Below, piece after piece: positions 17,928-26,333 of a stretch of 64,000 nucleotides of DNA. The translations under genes and the position numbers were made by a program. The first letter of the stretch is position 1. Every line of letters begins with the position of its first letter. The stretch is from the NCBI RefSeq assembly GCF_025215155.1, contig NZ_JALHAM010000122.1; one strand, written 5' to 3'. Below the pieces are notes generated by a model. The model ran no database searches. It was not told where the DNA came from and saw only the letters and a program-made list of their open reading frames with translations. This DNA is from Dryocola clanedunensis (GTDB lineage: Bacteria > Pseudomonadota > Gammaproteobacteria > Enterobacterales > Enterobacteriaceae).

Positions 17928-17983
17928 AATTATTCCCACCAGAAGGGGGGGAACCCACAGCTTACTGTAGGCTCCGCGGCTGG

Positions 17984-19099
17984 TTACTGAAAGCGCTTAA
18001 GGGCGAATGGCGTCAGGTCGTACTCCGACGTTTTACCCTGCGCGAACAGGCAGGCAATCTCTCCCAGTACGGAAGCGAATTTAAAACCGTGTCCGCTCAG
18101 ACCGGTTATCACCAGCGTGTTGCTGTGGCCTGGTAGGGTGTCAATGATGAAGTCTTCATCCGGAGAGTTATCGTAGGTGCAGGCCGCGCCGTGCAGACAG
18201 ACGCCCACGCCGGGCAGGAACTTGCGCAAAAATCCAAATACTTCGCTGCCGTCGCTTGCCACGCTGCCGAAAGGTTTTCGCTGCTCGGGAGCGGTAATGG
18301 GTTGACCCCCGTTGTGCATGCCGACCTTAAGCTCGTTATCCTGCGACGGGAAACCGTAATACTGGCTGCCGTCCGGCATTTCGCCGGTGAAGGCAGGGAA
18401 ATGGTTTTCCTCGCTGTAACGTCCATCTGCCTGATGCCAGGCAAAAATCTTGCGTACGGGTGTGACAGGTAACTCGGGTAAGAGTCTGGTGACCCAGGTC
18501 CCTGCGCTGACCAGCAGCTTGCTTGCGCTGTATTCACCTTCGGCCGTTTCGACCAGCACGCCGTCGTCGGTATAGCGGATGCCGGTAACAGGGCAATTAA
18601 AGAGCTGGGCGCAGCCCCCCTGTTTTGCCAGGCGGATATAGGTGGCAACAGCGAGTTCGCTGCGCAGCACGCCGGAATTTGGCTCAAACAGGCCAACGTA
18701 ACCTTCAGGAACGGTGATGTGGGGCCAGCGCGCCATTACGGCATCAGCATCCAGCGTTTCGAGCGGCAGGGAGAACTGCTGCGCACTGCTTTGTACGGTT
18801 GAGATAAATGTGGAATCTTTGGGGCCAAGGTTGATGACACCGGTACGGTGAAACAGTTTTTCACCGCTTATCTCTTCCAGTGCATCCCATAGTTTCTGCG
18901 CACGCAGTACCAGCGGAACATACTTCTCACCTTCACCATAGGCATGACGCATCAGACGAGTGTCACCATGATGGCTGCCCTGCTGATGGGGTGGATGAGC
19001 GCTGTCAATCATCAGGACATTCAGGCCTGAATGCGTGGCATAACATCCTGCGGCAGCCCCCACCGAGCCGCTGCCGACAATGATAAGGTCGTAATGCAT
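17984..19099 (-). CDS. solA: N-methyl-L-tryptophan oxidase
   Basis: FAD-dependent amine oxidase of the monomeric sarcosine oxidase family, demethylating N-methyltryptophan. 371 residues versus 372 in E. coli. The N-terminal dinucleotide-binding motif is DLIIVGSGSVGAAAG. Near the C-terminus the sequence CLHGAACTYDNSPDEDFIID carries the Cys expected to hold FAD covalently, and GLSGHGFKFASVLGE closes the FAD site. The start follows an upstream GGAGGAGAAG. Confidence 0.94.
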   Translation of the reverse strand: MHYDLIIVGSGSVGAAAGCYATHSGLNVLMIDSAHPPHQQGSHHGDTRLMRHAYGEGEKYVPLVLRAQKLWDALEEISGEKLFHRTGVINLGPKDSTFISTVQSSAQQFSLPLETLDADAVMARWPHITVPEGYVGLFEPNSGVLRSELAVATYIRLAKQGGCAQLFNCPVTGIRYTDDGVLVETAEGEYSASKLLVSAGTWVTRLLPELPVTPVRKIFAWHQADGRYSEENHFPAFTGEMPDGSQYYGFPSQDNELKVGMHNGGQPITAPEQRKPFGSVASDGSEVFGFLRKFLPGVGVCLHGAACTYDNSPDEDFIIDTLPGHSNTLVITGLSGHGFKFASVLGEIACLFAQGKTSEYDLTPFALKRFQ

Positions 19100-19182
19100 G
19101 TCGCTTCTTCTCCTCCCGCAAATAGTAGCCAGCAGAGTAAATAATTCTTAACTGGCAGGCAAATGAACCGCGTATAAAAACG

Positions 19183-19205
19183 AAAAAAGGCACCAGTTCG
19201 GTGCC
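19183..19205 (-). terminator. Intrinsic terminator of bssS
   Basis: Read on the minus strand: GGCACC, loop GAACT, GGTGCC, then six T residues. It lies 27 bases beyond the bssS stop codon. Confidence 0.9.
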
Positions 19206-19231
19206 TTCGCTTAAAACGGTCACATTATTCG

Positions 19232-19486
19232 TCAATGTTTACGATGGTCGTTTACCTGGTACTCACTGGATTCAATTTTTGCAATCCCGGCTTCTAAAAT
19301 AGAGATAAATTGCCGGGCAACATCCGTGGTCAGCCACAAAGTCTGGCCAATTTCAGTTTCATCGTGCTTTTGTTTATCAGATGTCAGGTAGTGCAGGCGA
19401 AGCATCAGCGCATCGTAGCTATCAACGGTGCTGATGTCCCATCCAACAAGGGGATGGGTCTGGATTACATCACTATTTTTTTCCAT
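19232..19486 (-). CDS. bssS: Biofilm regulator BssS
   Basis: Small cytoplasmic regulator of biofilm formation through indole and AI-2 signalling in E. coli; mechanism unknown. 84 residues starting MEKNSDVIQTHPLVGWDIST, with LWLTTDVARQFISILEAGIAKIESS near the C-terminus. Two consecutive ATG codons (19487-19489 and 19484-19486) are possible; the second gives the E. coli length. The upstream gap 19487-19788 holds the dinI terminator and otherwise AT-rich sequence. Confidence 0.95.
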   Translation of the reverse strand: MEKNSDVIQTHPLVGWDISTVDSYDALMLRLHYLTSDKQKHDETEIGQTLWLTTDVARQFISILEAGIAKIESSEYQVNDHRKH

Positions 19487-19733
19487 CATAACCCCTTTTT
19501 ATGCGTGTGTTTAAGACAACGGCTAGCGAGGTTTAATGCTTGTTTAATGTGAAGCCAGTTAAGTATATCAATGAATAAGGGATTTCGCGGAAGAAATAAA
19601 TACCCTGCAACACTTTTTTTATATTATTGAAGGCGCTTGAGCAATAAAGCGGCAAATAATTCGGATGTTTCCGGGCGTTCAGGTTAGCAATCAGAATATT
19701 GCCTGGAAATTAATCGCGGAGAAAAATGGATGT

Positions 19734-19758
19734 AAAAAAACCGGATGGCGACACCCGG
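19734..19758 (-). terminator. Intrinsic terminator of dinI
   Basis: Minus strand: CCGGGTG, loop TCGC, CATCCGG, then seven T residues. The stem includes one G-T wobble. It sits about 30 bases after the dinI stop. Confidence 0.88.
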
Positions 19759-19788
19759 CAAAAAATAAAACAAGGAGGGATTCTTAAT

Positions 19789-20034
19789 TTATTCTGAGTC
19801 AAACCAGTCGTCTGCGCTCTCCCAGGTCTCCTGGAGGATTTCGCTGATGCGGTCTTTGTCTTCTTTTGCCCCGCCCATCACCGACAGGTTATTACCCGTG
19901 GCGTAGCGCACCTGGACGTGGTTATCCGTTTCCGGAAAATGCTGAGAGATACGGCGAGTCAATTCCTGTGTTAGCGCATCGACGGCGCCAGCTGGTAACT
20001 GCGTGGTTTTGGCAATAGTCACTTCAATACGCAT
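19789..20034 (-). CDS. dinI: DNA damage-inducible protein I
   Basis: Small acidic protein that binds RecA filaments and tunes the SOS response. 81 residues, MRIEVTIAKTTQLPAGAVDAL to the acidic C-terminal helix ISEILQETWESADDWFDSE that contacts RecA. ATG 20032-20034 matches the family start. A LexA box lies 20-40 bases upstream, so it is expected to be repressed by LexA. Confidence 0.97.
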   Translation of the reverse strand: MRIEVTIAKTTQLPAGAVDALTQELTRRISQHFPETDNHVQVRYATGNNLSVMGGAKEDKDRISEILQETWESADDWFDSE

Positions 20035-20053
20035 AACAACCCCCTGTACAATA

Positions 20054-20073
20054 TACTGGTTATTTATACAGTC
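20054..20073 (-). promoter_or_regulatory. LexA (SOS) box of dinI
   Basis: The 16-base core at 20056-20071 reads CTGTATAAATAACCAG on the minus strand, matching CTGT-N8-(A/C)CAG with an AT-rich centre. It overlaps the dinI promoter region and is nearly the same as the known E. coli dinI operator. Confidence 0.88.
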
Positions 20074-20109
20074 AAATTGTGCATCCTGCAACAGGGGGCT
20101 GAAAAATAA

Positions 20110-21156
20110 TTATTTTTTTACTGACCAGGCAACCTGCTCACCCGCAAGGAATGGCACGATGGTGTCATCGCCGGTGGCGATGATCTCCGGGACCAGAGCC
20201 GTCTCGCGCACCAGTTCGATAGTCTCCTCGTTGACCGGCAGGCCGTAGAAACGCGGGCCGTTAAGCGAGGTAAACGCCTCGAAGTGTTCCAGCGCATTTA
20301 GCTCCTCGAACACGGTGGCGTAAGCGCCCAGTGCGGAAGGAGCGTTAAAGCAGCCTGCGCAGCCGCAGCTGGTCTCTTTACGATGGCGGGCGTGAGGGGC
20401 AGAGTCGGTCCCCAGGAATACCCTGTCGCAGCCACCGGCTACCAGCGCACGTAACGCTTCCTGATGGGTGCTGCGCTTCAGGATTGGCAGGCAGTACAGA
20501 TGAGGACGCACGCCGCCCACCAGCATATGGTTGCGGTTAAACATCAGGTGCTGGGGGGTGATGGTTGCGCCTAGCAGCGAGTTGCCTTCCTGCACATACT
20601 GCGCCGCGTCTTTGGTCGTAATGTGTTCAAAGACAATTTTTAGCGCTGGCAGCTGGCGGCGCAGCGGCTCCATGACCGTTTCAATGAAGCGGGCTTCACG
20701 GTCAAAAATATCAATATCGGCATGGGTCACTTCACCGTGGATCAGCAGCGGCATGCCAATTTTCTGCATGCGTTCAAGCACGGGCATAATGGCGGCTGTG
20801 CTGGTGACACCGTGGCTGGAGTTGGTCGTGGCGTTAGCAGGGTAGAGCTTGGCGGCGGTGAACACGCCTTCGTTAAAGCCGCGCTCAACTTCGTTGGGAT
20901 CCAGCGAGTCGGTCAGGTAGCAGGTCATCAGCGGCTCGAAGCTGTGCCCCTGCGGCACGGCGTCCAGAATGCGCTGGCGATAGCTGATGGCGGCTTCTAC
21001 GGTGGTGACCGGCGGCGCCAGGTTTGGCATCACAATCGCGCGACCATAGGTTTCAGACGTCATTGGCACCACAGTTTTCAGCATGTCTCCATCACGAAGA
21101 TGAACGTGCCAGTCGTCTGGGCGGCGAATTTTTAATACCTGAGGTAGTACGGTCAT
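20110..21156 (-). CDS. pyrC: Dihydroorotase
   Basis: Zinc amidohydrolase interconverting carbamoyl aspartate and dihydroorotate in pyrimidine synthesis. 348 residues. The metal-binding motif DDWHVHLRDGDML is at the N-terminus; KLYPANATTNSSHG contains the carbamylated lysine; further ligands are in IHGEVTHADID, FEHITTKDA and LGTDSAPHARHRK. Start ATG 21154-21156 follows CCGGAG. In E. coli expression depends on start-site switching and PurR; a PurR-like palindrome is present upstream here. Confidence 0.97.
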   Translation of the reverse strand: MTVLPQVLKIRRPDDWHVHLRDGDMLKTVVPMTSETYGRAIVMPNLAPPVTTVEAAISYRQRILDAVPQGHSFEPLMTCYLTDSLDPNEVERGFNEGVFTAAKLYPANATTNSSHGVTSTAAIMPVLERMQKIGMPLLIHGEVTHADIDIFDREARFIETVMEPLRRQLPALKIVFEHITTKDAAQYVQEGNSLLGATITPQHLMFNRNHMLVGGVRPHLYCLPILKRSTHQEALRALVAGGCDRVFLGTDSAPHARHRKETSCGCAGCFNAPSALGAYATVFEELNALEHFEAFTSLNGPRFYGLPVNEETIELVRETALVPEIIATGDDTIVPFLAGEQVAWSVKK

Positions 21157-21224
21157 GAAAGTGCTCCGGCTGGAAGGGAAAATCAGTCATTTTGGGCTGG
21201 TTTTATGCCGGGCACTAAGGATAG

Positions 21225-21240
21225 GCGGAATCGTTTTCGT
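21225..21240 (-). promoter_or_regulatory. PurR-like operator and possible pyrC promoter
   Basis: Minus-strand ACGAAAACGATTCCGC resembles the PurR 16-mer ACGCAAACGTTTTCGT, with the central ACG-AT step kept. Its TTCCGC end could double as a weak -35 element, with CATAAA 17 bases further on as the -10. Both assignments are by eye. Confidence 0.5.
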
Positions 21241-21311
21241 TTGCACGACTTTGTTGTCAGATTTCTTCGCAGAGAAAGTCGGGGCAGAGGTCAGCTGCCC
21301 CGTAGCGGGGT

Positions 21312-21872
21312 TTAGTTGGTGAAGGGAATAATGATTTCGCCAGGCTTCACTTCGATGCCTTTAGCATATTTTCTCGCCATCGCCTCACCTTCGCTCTTGT
21401 CTTCGCTAAGGATATACGCCGGGTGATCGTTGAAGTATTTACGCAAAGACTGATTCAGATAGGGGATCAGGGTCTGCAGTACCGACTGCATTTTTTCCGG
21501 CTCGACGGTCGCATCGACCACCTCCATCTCTTGCAGATAGATAGCGCCTTTCTCTTTGTTGAAGGTCGGCAGGGCCTTCAGCTTCAGCTTGATGTTGGCC
21601 TTTTGATTGCCAAACAGGGAGGACATATCAAGTTTTGCATCCCCTGTCAGCGTGACTTTATTGGGTTCTTCACGGCCGATTTGCGAAGCGAGATTGGACA
21701 AAATGATGTGTGCATCGGCAATGCCGGGCAGCCCAATATCCTTCGAGAAATTATTGTGTTTGGCCAACGCCTGATTGATTTCCTGCTCGCTGACCGTGTA
21801 CTGAGTGAGTTGATTACAGCCCACCAGCAGGCCGGTAAGGATTAACAGTCCGGCAAAAATAATCTTCTTCAT
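21312..21872 (-). CDS. yceB: YceB family lipoprotein (DUF1439)
   Basis: Predicted outer-membrane lipoprotein of 186 residues with unknown function. The signal sequence MKKIIFAGLLILTGLLVGC ends in a lipobox (LVGC). The rest is the DUF1439 fold, related to lipid-binding tubular (TULIP/SMP-like) proteins: QEINQALAKHNNFSKDIGLPG and LIPYLNQSLRKYFNDHPAY. It is encoded between pyrC and grxB as in E. coli. Confidence 0.93.
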   Translation of the reverse strand: MKKIIFAGLLILTGLLVGCNQLTQYTVSEQEINQALAKHNNFSKDIGLPGIADAHIILSNLASQIGREEPNKVTLTGDAKLDMSSLFGNQKANIKLKLKALPTFNKEKGAIYLQEMEVVDATVEPEKMQSVLQTLIPYLNQSLRKYFNDHPAYILSEDKSEGEAMARKYAKGIEVKPGEIIIPFTN

Positions 21873-21986
21873 GATTTCCTCAACATCCTGGTTTTATCTC
21901 GAATCGTGACACAAAGCAGAATGATGTACCAGCGAAAGCCGGGCTACAGGAAAAAGATGAAATGCCGGCGCGGGGCCGGCAGAAGG

Positions 21987-22634
21987 TCAGATAGCCACGG
22001 AGGAGAGCAGGTTAATTTGCGTCTGCTTGGCCATATTGTCGCGGTAATCTCTTACCCGGCTCGGATACTCCACGCCTGCCACAAGCGTCAGGCTACGCAA
22101 CAGCGGGAAGAGGTTGATATCGTCCTCTGACAGCTCTCCATTCACGGCGTTAGGCTGAACAATAAGCTTGTCGAGCTTGCGCAGATCGTCACTGATTTTC
22201 TTAATTAACCCCGCTGAGTGGGCCAGATGCTCGGCAAACGGGCCAATCAGCGCCTCTTTCTTTTTCACGAAGTAAGCACGAGCTTCCGGCGTCGCGAACT
22301 CGTCAAACGGCGCTTTAGCGATACGCGGGATCAGAAGATGCTGAGAGTAGGACTGGACGTGGCGCAACCATTCGCCGATAGCGGCGTTGGTCTGGCCCGT
22401 CAGCAGCGGTTTGCCGTCGAGTTTATCGATGTAGTGAACGATATCCATGCTTTCAGGCAGATAGCGGCTGTCGTCTTTTTGCAGAATAGGGGCCATTTTC
22501 TTGCCAATCATCTTCGTTGGCGTGGCTTCGTCATCGTTAAGCAAAACAACCAGCTCAACGGGAACATTCTTCAGCCCAAAAATCATTCGCGCTTTCACGC
22601 AGTACGGGCAGTGATCGTAAATATATAATTTCAC
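21987..22634 (-). CDS. grxB: Glutaredoxin 2
   Basis: Glutathione-dependent disulfide oxidoreductase, structurally like a GST, with the redox motif DHCPYCVKAR at the N-terminus and a helical C-terminal domain ending DNMAKQTQINLLSSVAI. The start is GTG at 22632-22634, immediately after GGAGGAGAAC, giving 215 residues, the E. coli length; an in-frame ATG further upstream would add 13 non-conserved residues. Confidence 0.96.
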   Translation of the reverse strand: MKLYIYDHCPYCVKARMIFGLKNVPVELVVLLNDDEATPTKMIGKKMAPILQKDDSRYLPESMDIVHYIDKLDGKPLLTGQTNAAIGEWLRHVQSYSQHLLIPRIAKAPFDEFATPEARAYFVKKKEALIGPFAEHLAHSAGLIKKISDDLRKLDKLIVQPNAVNGELSEDDINLFPLLRSLTLVAGVEYPSRVRDYRDNMAKQTQINLLSSVAI

Positions 22635-22977
22635 GTTCTCCTCCAGTGATGTGCGGATAAAATCCGTTAACAAATCAGTATGGAAGAGAACATGGGCTAC
22701 CGCAAATTAGCTTCCCGCCGCCAGCACAGAGCGCAACGTCATCAAAGCAGACAACTCCCGGTATCCGTTCCGGTTCACCCATTCCGGCAGATGGGCCGGC
22801 GAGGCGGTTTGCCATTACTGTGTTTGATAGAAAGCACTAATCGAAAATGTAGGGCACAAGGGAATTTGCATCCTGCTATGGTGAATACATGGAATAAGAT
22901 GTTCGTAAGGCGCTTAAAAGCCGGTTTGGACACGATGCATAGCTTTATATTGTGTATTACCGTTCGAGGGAATGAGG
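22635..22977. other. 343-base non-coding gap upstream of grxB
   Basis: Divergent control region for grxB (minus) and the small gene at 22978 (plus). In E. coli the mdtH transporter gene lies here; no MFS motif is visible in any frame. A minus-strand frame ending near 22711 encodes a short run (HLPEWVNRNGYRELSALM and onward) after a stop, with no start or recognisable family; it could be a relic. Confidence 0.5.
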
Positions 22978-23187
22978 ATGAGCAGTGAAATTGAGTTTTA
23001 CGCAGAGATGCAGCCACAGATTGCACAGGTCATTGGCGTGGCGGTGATGCAGCTCCTGTTAGACCAGATAGCTGTCTCGAGGCAGTCTATTATCACTATC
23101 ATTCTGGCGCAGACACAATTGCAGGACAGCGATGTGGATGTCGCCGTGGAAATGGCACTCGATGTGCTGATTTATCCGGGAGAATGA
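22978..23187 (+). CDS. Small helical protein, possibly YmgA/AriR-like connector
   Basis: 69 residues, MSSEIEFYAEMQPQIAQVIG then a helical AVMQLLLDQIAVSRQSIITI segment. The spacing of hydrophobic residues and the phrase VMQLLLDQIAVSRQSI recall the short YmgA/YmgB (AriR) proteins that relay signals to RcsB and biofilm genes, but similarity is weak. ATG 22978 has GAGGG seven bases upstream; the ATG at 22972 abuts that sequence and is less likely. It lies 68 bases before the fumD-like gene on the same strand. Not found at this locus in E. coli. Confidence 0.6.
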   Translation: MSSEIEFYAEMQPQIAQVIGVAVMQLLLDQIAVSRQSIITIILAQTQLQDSDVDVAVEMALDVLIYPGE

Positions 23188-23255
23188 GGAAGGTAAGCCG
23201 GTCCGATAGCAAAGCCTGAGAGAGTATTATTTCGCAATAATGAACGGAGGTTGGT

Positions 23256-23474
23256 TTGGCAAACAGGGCAAAAGAAGAAGAGCTTTATCAGGAAATGTGT
23301 CGCGTGGTGGGGAAGGTGGTGCTTGAAATGCGCGATTTAGGTCAGGAACCTAAACATATTGTCATTGCTGGTGTCCTGCGAGCCTCGCTGGCCAACAAAA
23401 AGATAAAGCGCTCAGCGTTAACCGAAGCGGCAATGAGCGATGTCATCAAAGCGCTGGCGGGCAACGGGCAATAA
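23256..23474 (+). CDS. FumD-like small protein (fumarase D family)
   Basis: 72 residues from a TTG start preceded by GGAGG at a 7-base spacing. The sequence MANRAKEEELYQEMCRVVGK, then VVLEMRDLGQEPKHIVIAGV, is nearly the same as E. coli FumD (YdhZ, 69 residues) as I remember it. FumD has been reported as a small fumarase, but its short helical fold resembles the RcsB-connector group, so the catalytic role is doubtful. In E. coli the gene is elsewhere on the chromosome, so here it is either relocated or a second copy. Confidence 0.8.
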   Translation: MANRAKEEELYQEMCRVVGKVVLEMRDLGQEPKHIVIAGVLRASLANKKIKRSALTEAAMSDVIKALAGNGQ

Positions 23475-23539
23475 AACCCGGCGTTAAGGCCAGCTTGGTA
23501 TTACCGATATCATTACCCGCCATGGGAACGGACAAATTC

Positions 23540-23782
23540 TTATGGTTGTTTGTGGTCTCTTCTGAACAGCGCCCACTCTTCTATGCGCTCTCCGTCCGGC
23601 AGGGTGCAATAACCAACCTCACCGTTTGCCTCTTTCACTATCTCGAGTTTTCCGCCAATTTTTCCGCAGTACACCGAGGCAGGATTAGCCATACCAATTG
23701 GTTTCGCTGTTGGGGGGGCATTGTCAGCGGCGCAGGCTGCAAGAAGAGAAGTTAACGCCATCATCATTACTACCTTTTTCAT
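23540..23782 (-). CDS. DUF333 lipoprotein
   Basis: 80-residue predicted lipoprotein: MKKVVMMMALTSLLAAC gives signal peptide and lipobox (LAAC). The mature part has the DUF333 core NPASVYCGKIGGKLEIV, then GEVGYCTLPDGERIEEWALFRR, with the two conserved cysteines. Function unknown; such proteins sit in the periplasm or outer membrane of enterobacteria. It is convergent with the fumD-like gene and divergent from rimJ. Confidence 0.85.
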   Translation of the reverse strand: MKKVVMMMALTSLLAACAADNAPPTAKPIGMANPASVYCGKIGGKLEIVKEANGEVGYCTLPDGERIEEWALFRRDHKQP

Positions 23783-24082
23783 TTCTCACCTGTTTAAGAA
23801 GCAAAGCAATTCAGGGTAATTCGAACACAAAATTAACCCAATCCCTGACCACAAAAAACAGATTTGTCCCAAACGCTTTAGGACAAACGTCTTTTAAAAG
23901 ATTAAAAATATGTTCGAAAGATGCCTTCCACCCGCAGGGAAGGAAAATGCCGCAACTTGTCATCTGAACTTTTTACCCTCTCCTTTTTAAGTTCCTCATA
24001 TTGTTGTTTTCCTTCCTCCGCCGGGCGCAGGTATAGTAATAATGGTGGGTTTAAAAATCGTTGGATGTAAGGAGCTGGGGAC
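23783..24082. other. 300-base gap upstream of rimJ
   Basis: Control region between the DUF333 gene and rimJ. One inverted repeat stands out: TTTGTCC (23863-23869) and GGACAAA (23881-23887), 11 bases apart, possibly an operator. No open frame of interest. Confidence 0.5.
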
Positions 24083-24667
24083 ATGTTTGGTTATCGCAGT
24101 AACGTGCCGAAGGTGCGTTTAACTACCGACAGGCTGGTGGTGCGCCTGGTCTATGAACGTGACGCCTGGCGGCTGGCTGATTACTACGCTGAGAACCGCC
24201 AGTTTTTGAAACCCTGGGAGCCTGTTCGCGATGACAGCCACTGCTACCCCTCAGGCTGGCAGGCCCGTCTGGGCATGATTGGCGAGATGCACAAAACCGG
24301 CAGTGCTTACTACTTCGCGCTGCTGGATGAAGAAGAAAAAGAGATCCGCGGCGTGGCCAACTTTTCTAATGTGGTGCGCGGCTCATTCCATGCCTGCTAT
24401 TTGGGCTATTCGCTGGGCGAAAAATGGCAGGGGCAGGGTCTGATGTTTGAGGCGCTCACCACCGCCATTCGCTATATGCAGCGCACTCAGCATATCCACC
24501 GTATTATGGCGAACTACATGCCCCATAATCAGCGCAGCGGCGACCTGCTGGCGCGCCTGGGTTTTGAAAAAGAGGGCTACGCCAAAGACTATTTACTTAT
24601 TGATGGCGTCTGGCGCGATCACGTCCTGACGGCATTAACGTCAAAATTATGGACTCCTGGCCGTTGA
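24083..24667 (+). CDS. rimJ: Ribosomal protein S5 alanine N-acetyltransferase
   Basis: GNAT-fold enzyme that acetylates the N-terminal alanine of ribosomal protein S5 and helps in 30S assembly. 194 residues, the E. coli length. The acetyl-CoA loop is GEKWQGQGLMFEALT, followed by IMANYMPHNQRSGDLLARLGFEKEG. First of three closely spaced genes (rimJ, yceH, yceM) with gaps of 9 and 2 bases. Confidence 0.96.
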   Translation: MFGYRSNVPKVRLTTDRLVVRLVYERDAWRLADYYAENRQFLKPWEPVRDDSHCYPSGWQARLGMIGEMHKTGSAYYFALLDEEEKEIRGVANFSNVVRGSFHACYLGYSLGEKWQGQGLMFEALTTAIRYMQRTQHIHRIMANYMPHNQRSGDLLARLGFEKEGYAKDYLLIDGVWRDHVLTALTSKLWTPGR

Positions 24668-24676
24668 GGAAATGAC

Positions 24677-25330
24677 ATGAAGTATCAATTAACCGCGACA
24701 GAAGCACGTGTTGTAGGCTCTCTGCTGGAAAAGCAGGTCACCACCCCCGAACAGTATCCTATGTCGGTCAATGGCGTGGTTACGGCGTGTAATCAGAAAA
24801 CAAACCGTGAACCGGTGATGGATCTCAAGGAACACGATGTCCAGGAGACGCTGGACATGCTGGTCAAACGCCATTTTCTGCGTACCGTGAGCGGTTTTGG
24901 CAACCGGGTGACGAAATATGAGCAGCGGTTCTGTAATTCTGAATTTGGCGATCTGAAGCTCTCCCCGGCGGAAGTTGCCATTGTCACTACGCTGCTTCTG
25001 CGGGGGGCACAGACCCCAGGTGAGCTGCGCAGCCGGGCCGGAAGAATGTTTGAGTTCAGCGATATGGCCCAGGTGGAAAACATACTGGAAACCCTGGCGA
25101 GCCGAGAAGATGGCCCCTTTGTCGCTCGTATGCCACGTGAACCGGGCAAGCGCGAAAGCCGCTATATGCACCTGTTCAGCGGCGAAGTAGAGACTTTGGC
25201 TACCGTAGCGGACGCAATGGCTTCAGCGCTTCCAGCCGACGATCTGAACGCGCGGGTAGCGCTGCTGGAAGAAGAGGTGGCGGAGCTGAAACAGCGCCTC
25301 GACTCATTGCTGGCCCATCCGGGAGATTAA
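24677..25330 (+). CDS. yceH: YceH family protein (DUF480, tandem winged helix)
   Basis: 217-residue DUF480 protein with two winged-helix domains (LTATEARVVGSLLEKQVTTP and LSPAEVAIVTTLLLRGAQTP start the two) and a C-terminal coiled coil (VALLEEEVAELKQRLDSLL). The function is not established; DNA binding is an inference from fold. Located between rimJ and yceM. Confidence 0.93.
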   Translation: MKYQLTATEARVVGSLLEKQVTTPEQYPMSVNGVVTACNQKTNREPVMDLKEHDVQETLDMLVKRHFLRTVSGFGNRVTKYEQRFCNSEFGDLKLSPAEVAIVTTLLLRGAQTPGELRSRAGRMFEFSDMAQVENILETLASREDGPFVARMPREPGKRESRYMHLFSGEVETLATVADAMASALPADDLNARVALLEEEVAELKQRLDSLLAHPGD

Positions 25331-25332
25331 GC

Positions 25333-26256
25333 ATGCGCAAATTAAAAATAGGCGTGGTAGGCCTGGGCGGTATAGCGCAAAAAGCCTGGCTGCCGGTGCT
25401 GAGCAACGCAGGCGACTGGCAGCTGCAGGGGGCTTTCTCTCCGACAAAAGAGAAAGCGCAGAAAGTGTGCGATGCATACCGTATCCCTTATGTTTCTTCT
25501 ATTGCGGAACTGGCGGCACAATGTGATGCCGTATTCGTTCACAGCGCCACCAGCAGCCATTTTACCGTAGTCAGCGACTTACTTGGCGCGGGGGTTAACG
25601 TCTGCGTGGATAAACCTCTGGCTGAAAGCCTTGCCGATGCAGAGCGTCTCGTTGAGCTGGCGGAACGCAAAAAGCGCACGCTAATGGTGGGCTTCAATCG
25701 CCGTTTTTCTCCGCTTTATCGGGAGCTAAAAGAGAAGCTGACCAGTGGTGCCTCTCTGCGCATGGATAAACACCGTGCCGACAGCGTTGGGCCAAACGAT
25801 CTGCGCTTCACCCTGCTGGATGACTATCTGCACGTCGTGGATACCGCGCTGTGGCTCGCCGGCGGCGAGGCCCAGTTGCAAAGCGGCACGCTGCAAACCA
25901 ACGACCAGGGCCACATGCTGTTCGCTGAGCACCATTTTGCGAAGGATCATCTGCAAATTACCACCAGTATGCACAGACGTGCGGGCAGCCAGCGCGAGTG
26001 GGTGCAGGCCGTTACCGAGGGTGGGCTGTATGATGTGACGGATATGCGGGAGTGGCGTGAAGAGTGTGGCTCAGGCCTCCTCCATCGCCCGATTCCCGGC
26101 TGGCAGACTACGCTTGAGCAGCGGGGTTTTGCAGGCTGCGCTCGCCACTTCCTCGACTGCGTGGCAAACCAGACGGTACCCGAAACGTCAGGCGAGCAGG
26201 CGCTGCTGGCGCAGAGGGTTGTCGAAAAGCTCTGGCGCGAGGCAATGAGCGAATAA
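25333..26256 (+). CDS. yceM: Gfo/Idh/MocA family oxidoreductase YceM (MviM)
   Basis: Putative NAD(P)-dependent dehydrogenase of 307 residues with Rossmann motif KIGVVGLGGIAQKAWLPVL and the conserved lysine motif VDKPLAESL, then the alpha/beta substrate domain (FTLLDDYLHVVDTALW). Substrate unknown. It begins two bases after yceH and is probably cotranscribed. A BIME follows its stop, before murJ. Confidence 0.93.
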   Translation: MRKLKIGVVGLGGIAQKAWLPVLSNAGDWQLQGAFSPTKEKAQKVCDAYRIPYVSSIAELAAQCDAVFVHSATSSHFTVVSDLLGAGVNVCVDKPLAESLADAERLVELAERKKRTLMVGFNRRFSPLYRELKEKLTSGASLRMDKHRADSVGPNDLRFTLLDDYLHVVDTALWLAGGEAQLQSGTLQTNDQGHMLFAEHHFAKDHLQITTSMHRRAGSQREWVQAVTEGGLYDVTDMREWREECGSGLLHRPIPGWQTTLEQRGFAGCARHFLDCVANQTVPETSGEQALLAQRVVEKLWREAMSE

Positions 26257-26333
26257 GCCTGTAACATCTGAGGGTAGTATTTCCGCGATGTACAGGTAGA
26301 CTACGCCGCTGGATTTGACGAAAAGGCGTTCTG

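Noticed and set aside
20044..20059. Second LexA box overlapping the first upstream of dinI
   Set aside because: CTGT-N8-CTGG lacks the ACAG half and overlaps the better box at 20056-20071.
22680..22988. 102-codon plus-strand frame upstream of the 69-residue gene
   Set aside because: No ribosome-binding site, Arg/His-rich composition, and it runs into the better supported gene at 22978.
23863..23887. TTTGTCC/GGACAAA inverted repeat as a terminator for the DUF333 gene
   Set aside because: It lies upstream, not downstream, of that gene and has no T-run; at most a regulator site.
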